18,442 nt of DNA, taken from CAJAQL01 sp964442965. GTDB lineage: Bacteria; Patescibacteriota; Minisyncoccia; UBA6257; 2-01-FULL-56-20. The DNA is taken from contig CAYUBE010000020.1 of the NCBI GenBank assembly GCA_964442965.1, positions 1-18,442 on the forward strand, in the 5' to 3' direction. A model generated the notes under the pieces. That model made no database searches, had not been told where the DNA came from, and saw only the letters and a list, made by a program, of their open reading frames with translations. The first letter of the stretch is position 1. Every line of letters begins with the position of its first letter. Of this stretch, positions 1 through 6,381 are shown piece by piece. A program made the translations under genes and the position numbers.

Positions 1-2
1 GA

Positions 3-57
3 GGGTAAACAGGGGCACCAAACGAGCCACGTGGGGAGATTAAGGGGTAAAGAGGGG
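3..57. repeat. Pair of G-rich 13-bp direct repeats
   Basis: GGGTAAACAGGGG (3-15) and GGGTAAAGAGGGG (45-57) match at 12 of 13 positions and are 42 bp apart, upstream of the first gene. The stretch is purine-rich on the plus strand. They could be protein-binding repeats or a chance result of skewed composition; the window edge hides any further copies. Confidence 0.25.
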
Positions 58-114
58 GTTCACGAGCTTCGGGGCCAGGGGGCCAAAAAGGTCAGATAAA
101 ACCGAAGTGATTTC

Positions 115-128
115 GTTCTAATTCGAAC
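115..128 (+). promoter_or_regulatory. Putative -10 box inside a near-palindrome before the first gene
   Basis: TCTAAT at 117-122 matches the sigma-70 -10 consensus at 5 of 6 positions and ends 6 nt before the ATG at 129, so transcription would begin at or next to the start codon. It lies in GTTCTAATTCGAAC (115-128), which is palindromic at 12 of 14 positions and could be an operator. No convincing -35 box is visible. Confidence 0.35.
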
Positions 129-641
129 ATGGGAACCAACAACGGAAATCATGGGGTAAAGGGCAGAAGCGGGCGCAAGGGCGCGCTCGTCGAGTTGAAT
201 AACGCCCAGATTCTCCATGATATGTTTTTCGGAGACCAGGAAAAGAACGAAACACTTGAAAAGCTGAAGATCGGCAAGTATTCCCTGAAGGATGTGTTTG
301 TTTCGAAAGCGTATTCGGGAAACGAGCGGATGCTTCTGGCTCTCTTCAATAAAAACTTCCCAGATGCCGCCTTGAAAGATTGGGGGGCTGGAGATGATCC
401 ATCGGTTGTGAGCGACAGCACCCATGTGCCGGATGCTGTGAAAAGCGTCGAGGATGTTATGAATCTCATCGAGGCGACGATTAATAACGTCCGATCTGGT
501 TCGATGAGCGTCCAAGCAGCGGCGAACGTAGGACGCTTGGCGGCTCTCTCATTGAAAGCCATCGAGGTGGGCGAACTCGATAAGAAGATGGACCTCGTGA
601 ACAGCGTTATCCAAGAGCGGAAAATGAAAGCGAAAAAATAA
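129..641 (+). CDS. Hypothetical protein, basic Gly-rich N terminus
   Basis: A 170-residue soluble protein that I do not recognise. Residues 2-19 are rich in Gly, Asn, Lys and Arg (NHGVKGRSGRKGA), a style of start seen in some phage small-terminase and other DNA-binding proteins. The rest looks helical, with a highly charged C terminus (ERKMKAKK). There is no signal peptide or membrane segment. The ATG has no clear Shine-Dalgarno sequence but sits 6 nt after a -10-like hexamer, so the mRNA may be leaderless. The next gene begins 2 nt after the stop, so the two are almost certainly co-transcribed and may be translationally coupled. A small-terminase-like or DNA-binding role is a guess from the N terminus only; no large terminase is visible. 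Confidence 0.75.
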   Translation: MGTNNGNHGVKGRSGRKGALVELNNAQILHDMFFGDQEKNETLEKLKIGKYSLKDVFVSKAYSGNERMLLALFNKNFPDAALKDWGAGDDPSVVSDSTHVPDAVKSVEDVMNLIEATINNVRSGSMSVQAAANVGRLAALSLKAIEVGELDKKMDLVNSVIQERKMKAKK

Positions 642-643
642 TT

Positions 644-1336
644 ATGACAATTCCCGATCTCGCAAAGCTTGCGCCAAATCTTTCCGCAGAAGAGCGTTAC
701 AAGCTCGTTTTAGCGGATTGTCTGGCCCAGATGGACGGAGAGCAACCGATGATAACGGAATCAGAACTGAAGGCCCTGCTTTGGTTTCCATCGAAGGCGA
801 TGTGGAAGGAGTACTCCACCCGCGTCGTTATGTTCAAATTGGCGAACTCCATGTGGATACAGAGCATCGAATCTGAAAAGTTAAGAACATATGTATGTTA
901 TTTGCTCGCGGCCCATGAGTTCGAGCGGATCATTGTGTACGCCGCGCATAAGATCCCAAAGAGAAAAGGAGAAGATCGGTTTGGAAATCTCAAAAAGTAC
1001 GTCAAGTCGCTCAATAAGGCAATTAAGGGATTCTGCGCTTATCGAGAAGCGATCCCAAAACTCGAAGAGGAGCTTTGCGGCGTTCCGTTTCTCTGTAAGA
1101 CGAAGAAAGCATCCATTGCGGACATGTATGCGCTCATTGGTGGCGTAGTATCTGACTATAACGAGAACATTCGACGTTTCTCTGACTGCCGTGATGCGAA
1201 GCGATACATTAAGCCAATCTTAGACGATCCCGAGAGTTATCTCGTGAAGGAACCCTCTGCCGATCCGGCGGAGATAACGGGGCTGGTCGAAGAGATTAAC
1301 CGCCTGGCGGAATCGGAAATAAGTTCGCGTTTATAA
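644..1336 (+). CDS. Hypothetical protein, mostly helical
   Basis: A 230-residue soluble protein of no family I recognise. It appears almost entirely alpha-helical, with a basic central part (about residues 103-130, KIPKRKGEDRFGNLKKYVK) and an acidic C-terminal third. Cysteines are scattered without a metal-binding spacing. It starts 2 nt after the stop of the preceding gene and lacks its own Shine-Dalgarno sequence, which suggests coupling and a shared function or complex. No signal peptide or transmembrane segment is present. The position beside an integrated element's other genes suggests element cargo, but nothing in the sequence gives an activity. Confidence 0.75.
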   Translation: MTIPDLAKLAPNLSAEERYKLVLADCLAQMDGEQPMITESELKALLWFPSKAMWKEYSTRVVMFKLANSMWIQSIESEKLRTYVCYLLAAHEFERIIVYAAHKIPKRKGEDRFGNLKKYVKSLNKAIKGFCAYREAIPKLEEELCGVPFLCKTKKASIADMYALIGGVVSDYNENIRRFSDCRDAKRYIKPILDDPESYLVKEPSADPAEITGLVEEINRLAESEISSRL

Positions 1337-1429
1337 CCACCCAGGACGGGGGCGTGCAACTTTTACGGGATAGACCGGTCAATTCCCGAGAAGACAAACA
1401 AACAATCTTAGGGTCTCAATGTCGCCCTC

Positions 1430-1579
1430 GTGATACGCTTTATTTATTTTGGCAGTCAGGTTATTCCTAAACTGGCAGAAGGCATCCCCCGATCCGGCTA
1501 TGGCAATGAAACAAATTGGGCAGTTATTGGCGCTGGCTTAGAGCTTGTCTCGCCACAGATTAAAGGTATAACTAATTAG
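1430..1579 (+). pseudogene. Possible short frame or gene remnant between convergent genes
   Basis: The 235-bp gap between the two converging genes holds one open plus-strand frame of 49 codons from a GTG at 1430 to a TAG at 1577-1579, with an in-frame stop just upstream at 1409-1411. Its translation reads like protein (contains GNETNWAVIGAGLELVSPQI), and it overlaps the 3' end of the leftward protease gene by 8 bp. There is no ribosome binding site. It may be the C-terminal remnant of a decayed gene or chance. The remainder of the gap holds a weak inverted repeat (CGGGA 1366-1370, TCCCG 1384-1388) and no clear terminator. Confidence 0.2.
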
Positions 1580-3056
1580 CACCAATTGCTTGTTCCGCTA
1601 AACTATACGACTGGATGTAGCCGATACCTGACGTAAGTCCAGAAATGCCTAACGTTGGGATGCCAAGGGCACAATCATTTTTATTTAATATAGCGACCCC
1701 TCCGGAATTACCGTGGTCAATCGCAGTATTTGTTTTATAGATCGGGCCGGGAAGAATTCCGCTTATAATGCCTTCCGTCACTGTCTCTGAAATTCCGAGA
1801 GCATTACCTGAAGCTGGATACCCAAAAATCGTGATACTATCACCAACATTAACGTCGCTACTAGAACACTGTATCTCAGACATGCTCAAATTAGCTTTTA
1901 AATCATTAATCACAGGGATAGAACCCAAGGGAACAGAATTGGGTATCGGCGTCCCGAGAGTGAAAAGAGCCGCATCCTCGTAAGTGTTAGGATTATAGTG
2001 CCATGCGTCCAGGTTAAGTCGATAGTCGCCATAATAAACGTTGTATGAAAAATCAGGCGGTTCGGGGAAAACCGCATAGCAAGTTGGTGCCACTCCTCCT
2101 ATCATTGCTCCAGTATAAACGTGATAATTTGTTTCGATGTAATTTATTCCCGTAGATTTAGAAAGGTATGAAAGGCCAGAGCCGCTCGATTCCCATGAAT
2201 TATCGGCTGAATAGCAATTGATCTCTGCGACGCTCGGTTCTATTTGTGCGATTATGGAAGGTGATAAATTGGCGGATGGGTTTGAAGGAGACCCTTGAGA
2301 AGAATTGTTCGCGGGAGAATTTAGATCAGTAAAACCATTATTTTTGGCGATTGCCTCAGCGAGTTTGCCTATATTTGATTGTAATGATTCCATTGTTGCA
2401 TCGGTGGATACTCCGAGTTGGCTTGCTAAATGAGCCGCATATTGCGATGGATTCGTATTACCCGATGCTTGTGTGTATACATTTGAAAAATCGGACAAGG
2501 TAGAGTTTGGGCCGAGACCGGTGGGTGAGGTCCCGTCCATCATCGCTTGGAGATAATTTAATAAGGCTGCATATCCATTCCTGGAAGAACTATAAGAAAT
2601 TAGATTTCCCGAAGAATCTTTTAATAAGCCAGGATTGTTATCACTGCTTGCGAGCTGAGCATTTGAATTTTGCCCTATCGCAGCACTGCTTGTGCCTGTC
2701 TGACTATTGGGTTGGCCTGAGCTGGTGACGTAGCTTATAAAGCCGACCAAAATTATCAGCCCGATCAGGGCAACGATAATGACAATAGCGGGCAAGCCTT
2801 TATCTTTTTTATCTTCTGGATTTTTTATATCCTCGGGATAGTTCGATTGATCGTTGGTAAATTCCTGATCGTACTTCGCCCTGCTTTTTTCATCCGAGAG
2901 AATTCGATACGCCTTATTGACCGCTTTGAATCTTTTTTCGTTGCCATCGGGCCTATCGGGATGGAACTGATGAGCGAGGATGCGATATGCCCGTTTTATA
3001 TCCTCCACAGAGGCATCTCTTGGAACTCCTAAGATATCGTAATAATCTTTTGCCAT
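1572..3056 (-). CDS. J-domain / transmembrane / trypsin-like serine protease fusion protein
   Basis: A 494-residue multidomain protein. Residues 4-66 form a DnaJ-type J domain (DYYDILGVPRDAS start, HPD motif at 32-34), the part that stimulates DnaK ATPase. A lysine-rich stretch precedes one membrane helix (about 88-110), predicting cytosolic N terminus and outside C terminus. After a Ser/Asn/Gln-rich linker, residues 139-242 begin NNPG (140-143), followed by a GYAALLNYL segment and YAAHLASQLGV; this resembles NNPG-type regions of phage and wall-associated proteins (tentative). Residues 265-494 look like a trypsin-like protease with putative triad His312 (NYHV), Asp361 (YEDAALF) and Ser451 (GNSGG). 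It is the last gene of a leftward three-gene operon. The sequence supports a membrane protease that recruits DnaK on the inner face; substrate and role are unknown. Confidence 0.88.
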   Translation of the reverse strand: MAKDYYDILGVPRDASVEDIKRAYRILAHQFHPDRPDGNEKRFKAVNKAYRILSDEKSRAKYDQEFTNDQSNYPEDIKNPEDKKDKGLPAIVIIVALIGLIILVGFISYVTSSGQPNSQTGTSSAAIGQNSNAQLASSDNNPGLLKDSSGNLISYSSSRNGYAALLNYLQAMMDGTSPTGLGPNSTLSDFSNVYTQASGNTNPSQYAAHLASQLGVSTDATMESLQSNIGKLAEAIAKNNGFTDLNSPANNSSQGSPSNPSANLSPSIIAQIEPSVAEINCYSADNSWESSGSGLSYLSKSTGINYIETNYHVYTGAMIGGVAPTCYAVFPEPPDFSYNVYYGDYRLNLDAWHYNPNTYEDAALFTLGTPIPNSVPLGSIPVINDLKANLSMSEIQCSSSDVNVGDSITIFGYPASGNALGISETVTEGIISGILPGPIYKTNTAIDHGNSGGVAILNKNDCALGIPTLGISGLTSGIGYIQSYSLAEQAIGAN

Positions 3057-3112
3057 TATATGTTTTCCATATCAACATTCATCAGTAGTCGTCACTATGG
3101 AAGATAAATTTG

Positions 3113-3454
3113 TCATGACTTTTTATTACTGGATTTTCTCTGGTGCTTGTAAATCTTCCAAGCCTGAATAAAGGAAAAGTATAGTGTGATATATCCCTCG
3201 AGATCCTTCGGGCTTCTCTCCTGTACGATGCCGAGGATGGCATGTTCCTCGTCCTCGGTCAGTTTCCTCTCGATAAACTTTTCGAGACTTTTCAGCCGCT
3301 GTTTAATATCCGCCGTGGCCTCATCAACTGCCGCCCCATACTCCTCGTCATCCTCGTCTTCGTTATCGAAAAGATCGTCGAGCGTATATTGCGGGAGAAT
3401 GTCCCCGAGAGTTATTTTCTTTTCGTCTTTGTTCATGGGATCATTTTGACGCAT
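3113..3454 (-). CDS. Small acidic cytosolic hypothetical protein
   Basis: A 113-residue protein without signal peptide or membrane segment. Residues 29-39 are a run of Asp/Glu (DNEDEDDEEYG), followed by an amphipathic helical region (44-75) and a basic C terminus (KIYKHQRKSSNKKS). The start chosen is the ATG 3 nt after the TAG of the preceding gene in the same operon, which suggests translational coupling; a second in-frame ATG six codons downstream is possible. No family is recognised. Its place between an exported surface protein and a membrane J-domain protease suggests an adaptor or regulator acting on the cytosolic side, but this is inference from position alone. Confidence 0.7.
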   Translation of the reverse strand: MRQNDPMNKDEKKITLGDILPQYTLDDLFDNEDEDDEEYGAAVDEATADIKQRLKSLEKFIERKLTEDEEHAILGIVQERSPKDLEGYITLYFSFIQAWKIYKHQRKSSNKKS

Positions 3455-3457
3455 ACA

Positions 3458-4846
3458 CTATTGTATCGCGTTGAGTTGTAATTGGCAGGTGTCATATAGC
3501 TGTTGCTCTTGTCCTTGTAGTTGCTGAACCTGTCCGTTTTCAGCATTTTCATATTGCTGAATCTGTATTTCTTTATTTGGTACCGGTCTACCCGCATAGG
3601 CATCAATAAGCCCATTATACTTCGTTTTTACGGCCTGAATTTGCTGATTCAGGGCATCCATCTGGTTGTTGCACTGGGTAGTCAATGCGTCAATCTGATC
3701 TGTTGTTTGTTGTTGACTGGCTTGGCAATACGCTTCTCCGGTCGCGGGACAAACGAAATCTTGACCTGACGGACACGCATTATAGCAAGCACCATTACAT
3801 GGAGTACCGCTGCACGCAGCGGTATTTGAAGGAGTCGGCGGAGGGGTTGAATTGGTTTGAACCGAATTTTGACCCTCCTCGGCTGAGGTTGATTGAGCCG
3901 ACGAAATACTCCAGGAATTTAAGAGCGTCCTCGTCTTAGAGCCGAAATAGCCCGATGCCGGAAAAATACCATTTTCGGTTTGGAATTTTCCCAACGCAGT
4001 TTGAGTGCCGTTTCCGAAATAACCCGTCGGGGTAGAAACCGACGTGAGGAAATCATTATTGATTAGAATTTGCTGCAAGGCGATTACGTCAGATCCCGTC
4101 GAACCAATGGTAAGGTTTTGGCTGAAGGTATACGACGAACTAGCCGTCTGTGGATGTGTTGATGAGACACTCGATGCACTGGAAGAATAAATAGTGACCG
4201 GAAACGTACCGCAGGTATTTGTATTGGACGTATCACAAATCGTGATCGTAGTACTACCGGCCGTTAATCCTAAGACGGTGAGAATGCTACCGGATAGGTT
4301 CGCGGAAGCGACGCTCGTATTGGAGTTGCTCCATACCGTATACGTGCCGATGCCGCCGGAGACCGTCACCGATTGGCTGCTGTTTGTCGATAAGGATAAA
4401 CTACCTAGGCTGAATAAAATATCTCCGGCTTGTACCGTAATAGAAAGATTTGTGCAATCCGAAGCCGTACCGACAGCGCAGATGCTCACCGTGTCCGTTC
4501 CGAGCGTTTGCCCCGTAACTGTGATCTGTGTTCCGCTTATCGAAACGGACGCAACCGCGGGGCTGGAATTCAACCCTAAATAAACGTTCACGCCATTTTT
4601 TGACATAACAGTGAGCGACTGTCCCGTGCCAACGATAAGACTCGCTTGGCTGAGGCTAACCCTAAGACTTGTTTGGCTGAGCGTCGAGACTTGCACGCGG
4701 GCGATATAGGCGGGACTATTAGACGAAGAACCGTCGATGGAAGCCACGCCGATTGCAGCCCTAACTATCGGCACACTTAAAAATGAACCCAATAAAAGGG
4801 CTGAAAAAATACTAACTGTTAATTTTTTTGAAAGTTTGTTTTTCAT
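3458..4846 (-). CDS. Exported Ig-like / peptidoglycan-binding surface protein
   Basis: A 462-residue secreted protein. The start is the ATG at 4846, giving a classical signal peptide: basic MKNKLSKKLT, a hydrophobic core, and likely cleavage after VRA at residue 30. An ATG 14 codons upstream would bury this signal and is rejected. Residues about 64-139 and 148-220 form two bacterial Ig-like (BIG2-type) repeats, each ending with a Cys pair (SICAVG..DC and TICDTS..TC). Residues 241-311 form a peptidoglycan-binding type 1 domain with two GYFG repeats (GYFGNGTQTAL, GYFGSKTRTLL). A Pro/Thr linker leads to a six-Cys segment (345-374, with CPSGQDFVCP) and a Gln-rich helical, probably coiled-coil tail (381-462). 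This architecture recurs in Patescibacteria surface proteins. It is the first gene of the operon, with a structured leader and a promoter upstream. Confidence 0.85.
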   Translation of the reverse strand: MKNKLSKKLTVSIFSALLLGSFLSVPIVRAAIGVASIDGSSSNSPAYIARVQVSTLSQTSLRVSLSQASLIVGTGQSLTVMSKNGVNVYLGLNSSPAVASVSISGTQITVTGQTLGTDTVSICAVGTASDCTNLSITVQAGDILFSLGSLSLSTNSSQSVTVSGGIGTYTVWSNSNTSVASANLSGSILTVLGLTAGSTTITICDTSNTNTCGTFPVTIYSSSASSVSSTHPQTASSSYTFSQNLTIGSTGSDVIALQQILINNDFLTSVSTPTGYFGNGTQTALGKFQTENGIFPASGYFGSKTRTLLNSWSISSAQSTSAEEGQNSVQTNSTPPPTPSNTAACSGTPCNGACYNACPSGQDFVCPATGEAYCQASQQQTTDQIDALTTQCNNQMDALNQQIQAVKTKYNGLIDAYAGRPVPNKEIQIQQYENAENGQVQQLQGQEQQLYDTCQLQLNAIQ

Positions 4847-4876
4847 TTTAGTTTGGAAATTGGCTTTGCAAAACAC

Positions 4877-4966
4877 AAAACCCGCCACAGGAGGCCTTTC
4901 GGCCCATAAGAGTTTCCCCTTATGACGTTACGCACGCGCCCTATGACGGGTTTTCTGTGCGTAACG
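4877..4966 (-). ncRNA. Candidate pseudoknotted leader RNA
   Basis: In the 5' leader of the surface-protein operon, read on the minus strand, three helices occur in order. P1 is a perfect 10-bp stem (CGTTACGCAC, 4966-4957, with GTGCGTAACG, 4935-4926). P2 is CATAAG with CTTATG (4924-4919 and 4910-4905). P3 is GGCC-GAAA-GGCC, a GNRA tetraloop hairpin (4904-4893). The 21-nt P1 loop contains AAAACCCG (4954-4947), which is perfectly complementary to CGGGTTTT (4884-4877) after P3, an 8-bp potential pseudoknot. The start codon is 31 nt downstream. I do not recognise a known riboswitch class; cis-regulation of the operon is inferred from position. Confidence 0.5.
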
Positions 4967-5018
4967 ATTCTGCGCCATGCCCTTCGGGTTTAGGCGACTT
5001 ACATTCAGTTGTAATTGA

Positions 5019-5047
5019 AGTATAGCTTAGCGTGATATTTTTGCGAA
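5019..5047 (-). promoter_or_regulatory. Sigma-70-type promoter of the surface-protein operon
   Basis: On the minus strand a -35 box TTCGCA (5047-5042, 4 of 6 consensus) is separated by 17 bp from a -10 box TATACT (5024-5019, 5 of 6). Transcription would start near 5012 and give a leader of about 165 nt that contains the candidate pseudoknotted RNA. Confidence 0.55.
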
Positions 5048-5107
5048 GGGGCTTGAGAAAATGAGAGGAAAGGGATAGATTGAGGGGTAATTGAGATTAA
5101 AACAGTC

Positions 5108-5938
5108 ATGACCATTGACGAAAAATATAACAATGCCATTCAGATTCTTCATGGCTACTATGACGGGAAAAACGAGCGTCTACGCATCGCAAGTTCGGTG
5201 TTGAAAAAGAATGATTTTGATACTGATTTGCTCGGCGAGTTTGTATCTATGATTTGTCGCAGATTAGGACGGGAGGGTATCTTGAAAGAGAGTCCGTTTA
5301 CATTCCTGCCTAGCTTCGAAGGCATTAGAGATCGCGAGAGATACCAACAGCTAAATCGCAAGATGGAGATGGCTAATCTTTCGTTCGCTGAGGTTAAAGA
5401 AATACAAAGCGAGATTTTCTCTATGGATCGCATTATTATTTTCGTTGTCGATGGGAAAAAGCTTGAGGAGGCTTACAAAAACATTAAAACAATCTCTGGT
5501 AGAAACGCCGACCACGACGCCGACAGGAAAGCTCCGTTGATGAAACGGCCGATAACAGGGAAATCGCCGAGGCCAGTCATTCGATTAATAACCAAGCACC
5601 CAGATGACGGCGATTATTTTCGTCAAGACAAGCGAATAAAAGTAAATAAGAGAACCCTATACTACGATGTATTTGATATTTTATTTTTAGAATCCGACCA
5701 AGACGGTTTCTTATCTTACGAGCAGATCGAGAACTATCTCGTCAAGCGGAAACACCCACACATTGAAGACGGGGGAAAGCGGAATAAGCGCATACAAAAC
5801 GCAATCCTAAATGAACAGCAGGGATTTTTTAGGCACGCAAAAATCGGCAGTAGCGTAATGAAAAATAAAATTCTCGACGGGAGACCCCTCATAGAAGCAG
5901 CGCGGGGCAATGGTCTGCAATTGAATAATCCATCTTAA
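5108..5938 (+). CDS. Hypothetical protein with C-terminal winged-helix-like region
   Basis: A 276-residue soluble protein. The N-terminal half (1-125) is helical and unrecognised. After a basic linker (about 136-160) the C-terminal part (187-276) has a helix-rich pattern (YDVFDILFLESDQDGFLSYE, then KRNKRIQNAI and GFFRHAKI) resembling winged-helix modules of element-borne hypothetical proteins in Patescibacteria; the ending on NNPS also recalls that group. This suggests nucleic-acid binding, but no catalytic motif is visible. It is the first gene of the rightward replication/integration block, divergent from the surface-protein operon across a 261-bp spacer. No strong Shine-Dalgarno sequence is present. 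A hairpin terminator follows at 5968-5989. Confidence 0.75.
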   Translation: MTIDEKYNNAIQILHGYYDGKNERLRIASSVLKKNDFDTDLLGEFVSMICRRLGREGILKESPFTFLPSFEGIRDRERYQQLNRKMEMANLSFAEVKEIQSEIFSMDRIIIFVVDGKKLEEAYKNIKTISGRNADHDADRKAPLMKRPITGKSPRPVIRLITKHPDDGDYFRQDKRIKVNKRTLYYDVFDILFLESDQDGFLSYEQIENYLVKRKHPHIEDGGKRNKRIQNAILNEQQGFFRHAKIGSSVMKNKILDGRPLIEAARGNGLQLNNPS

Positions 5939-5967
5939 AGTAGCTTTTCTTGCCTTCGCTTGTGGAT

Positions 5968-5989
5968 AGCCCACAACGGGGCTTTTTTT
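5968..5989 (+). terminator. Rho-independent terminator
   Basis: AGCCC (5968-5972) pairs with GGGCT (5979-5983) across a 6-nt loop and is followed by six more T residues. A competing stem TGTGG/CCACA (5961-5965 and 5971-5975) overlaps it. It ends the transcript of the preceding gene and lies upstream of a structured region before the next gene. Confidence 0.65.
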
Positions 5990-6043
5990 GTTCGATTTTA
6001 TCGATATTTTTTGTTGCGACAAGCAAAGACAAGAAATTAAAAG

Positions 6044-6133
6044 AGTCCGTGCGGCATGGGACGATTAGGGTGTTGCAATAAAGCAGCACTCACGGGAACT
6101 GTTCTCCGCTTGTTACTCCCGTGGCAAGCGGAG
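6044..6133 (+). ncRNA. Candidate structured leader RNA with mutually exclusive helices
   Basis: Upstream of the small gene at 6155 is a dense run of complementary segments. GTCC/GGAC (6044-6047, 6059-6062) is a weak stem. GTGTTGC (6070-6076) pairs with GCAGCAC (6083-6089) around an AATAAA loop with one G-U pair. Then CACGGGA (6091-6097) is complementary to TCCCGTG (6117-6123), and CTCCGCTTG (6104-6112) to CAAGCGGAG (6125-6133). The last two pairings interleave, and the single nucleotide between their 3' strands makes simultaneous formation unlikely, so they would be alternatives, as in a switch. The start codon follows 22 nt later. No known RNA family is recognised. Confidence 0.4.
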
Positions 6134-6154
6134 ATTAGTTTCCGAAAACTCATC

Positions 6155-6364
6155 ATGCTTACCGACGAACAAAAAAAACAATTCCGGGAAATATGGAAGC
6201 AACGCTTCGGGCGGGAGATTCCCGACGAGGACGCGGATCGGGAGGGTAGTCGGCTGGTACGCATCGTGCAGCTTATTTGCAAGCCCATGGATAAGAGTAA
6301 AGACACCCAAAGCTCATCAAAGAAATCTGACGATGATAAAGAAATAAACGGCCGAACAAAATAA
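6155..6364 (+). CDS. Small helical protein of Patescibacteria element type
   Basis: A 69-residue protein. The ATG at 6155 is chosen because the translation then starts MLTDEQKKQFREIWKQRFG; the in-frame ATG at 6056 would place 33 residues across the structured leader. Residues 1-46 look like a compact two- or three-helix domain (FREIWKQRFGREI, then SRLVRIVQLICKPM), a pattern I associate with small conserved proteins of this lineage. The tail is Ser/Lys/Asp-rich and probably disordered. Function is unknown. It sits 17 bp before the ATPase gene and is probably co-transcribed with it, so a role in element replication or its regulation is possible. Confidence 0.65.
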   Translation: MLTDEQKKQFREIWKQRFGREIPDEDADREGSRLVRIVQLICKPMDKSKDTQSSSKKSDDDKEINGRTK

Positions 6365-6381
6365 ACCAATCAATCACTAAT

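Noticed and set aside
4847..4888. Start of the surface protein 14 codons upstream
   Set aside because: The signal peptide begins exactly at the ATG at 4846; the extra residues would precede it and overlap the leader RNA.
5690..5730. EF-hand-like DQDGFLSYEQIE in the protein at 5108
   Set aside because: Only part of the 12-residue calcium loop is present and the spacing fits a winged-helix-like module better.
6091..6133. Classical H-type pseudoknot
   Set aside because: Only 1 nt would have to span a 7-bp stem, which is sterically improbable, so I describe the helices as alternatives.
6056..6154. Start of the small gene at 6056
   Set aside because: The first 33 residues would be translated from the structured RNA segment and do not look like the rest of the protein; the compact domain starts at 6155.
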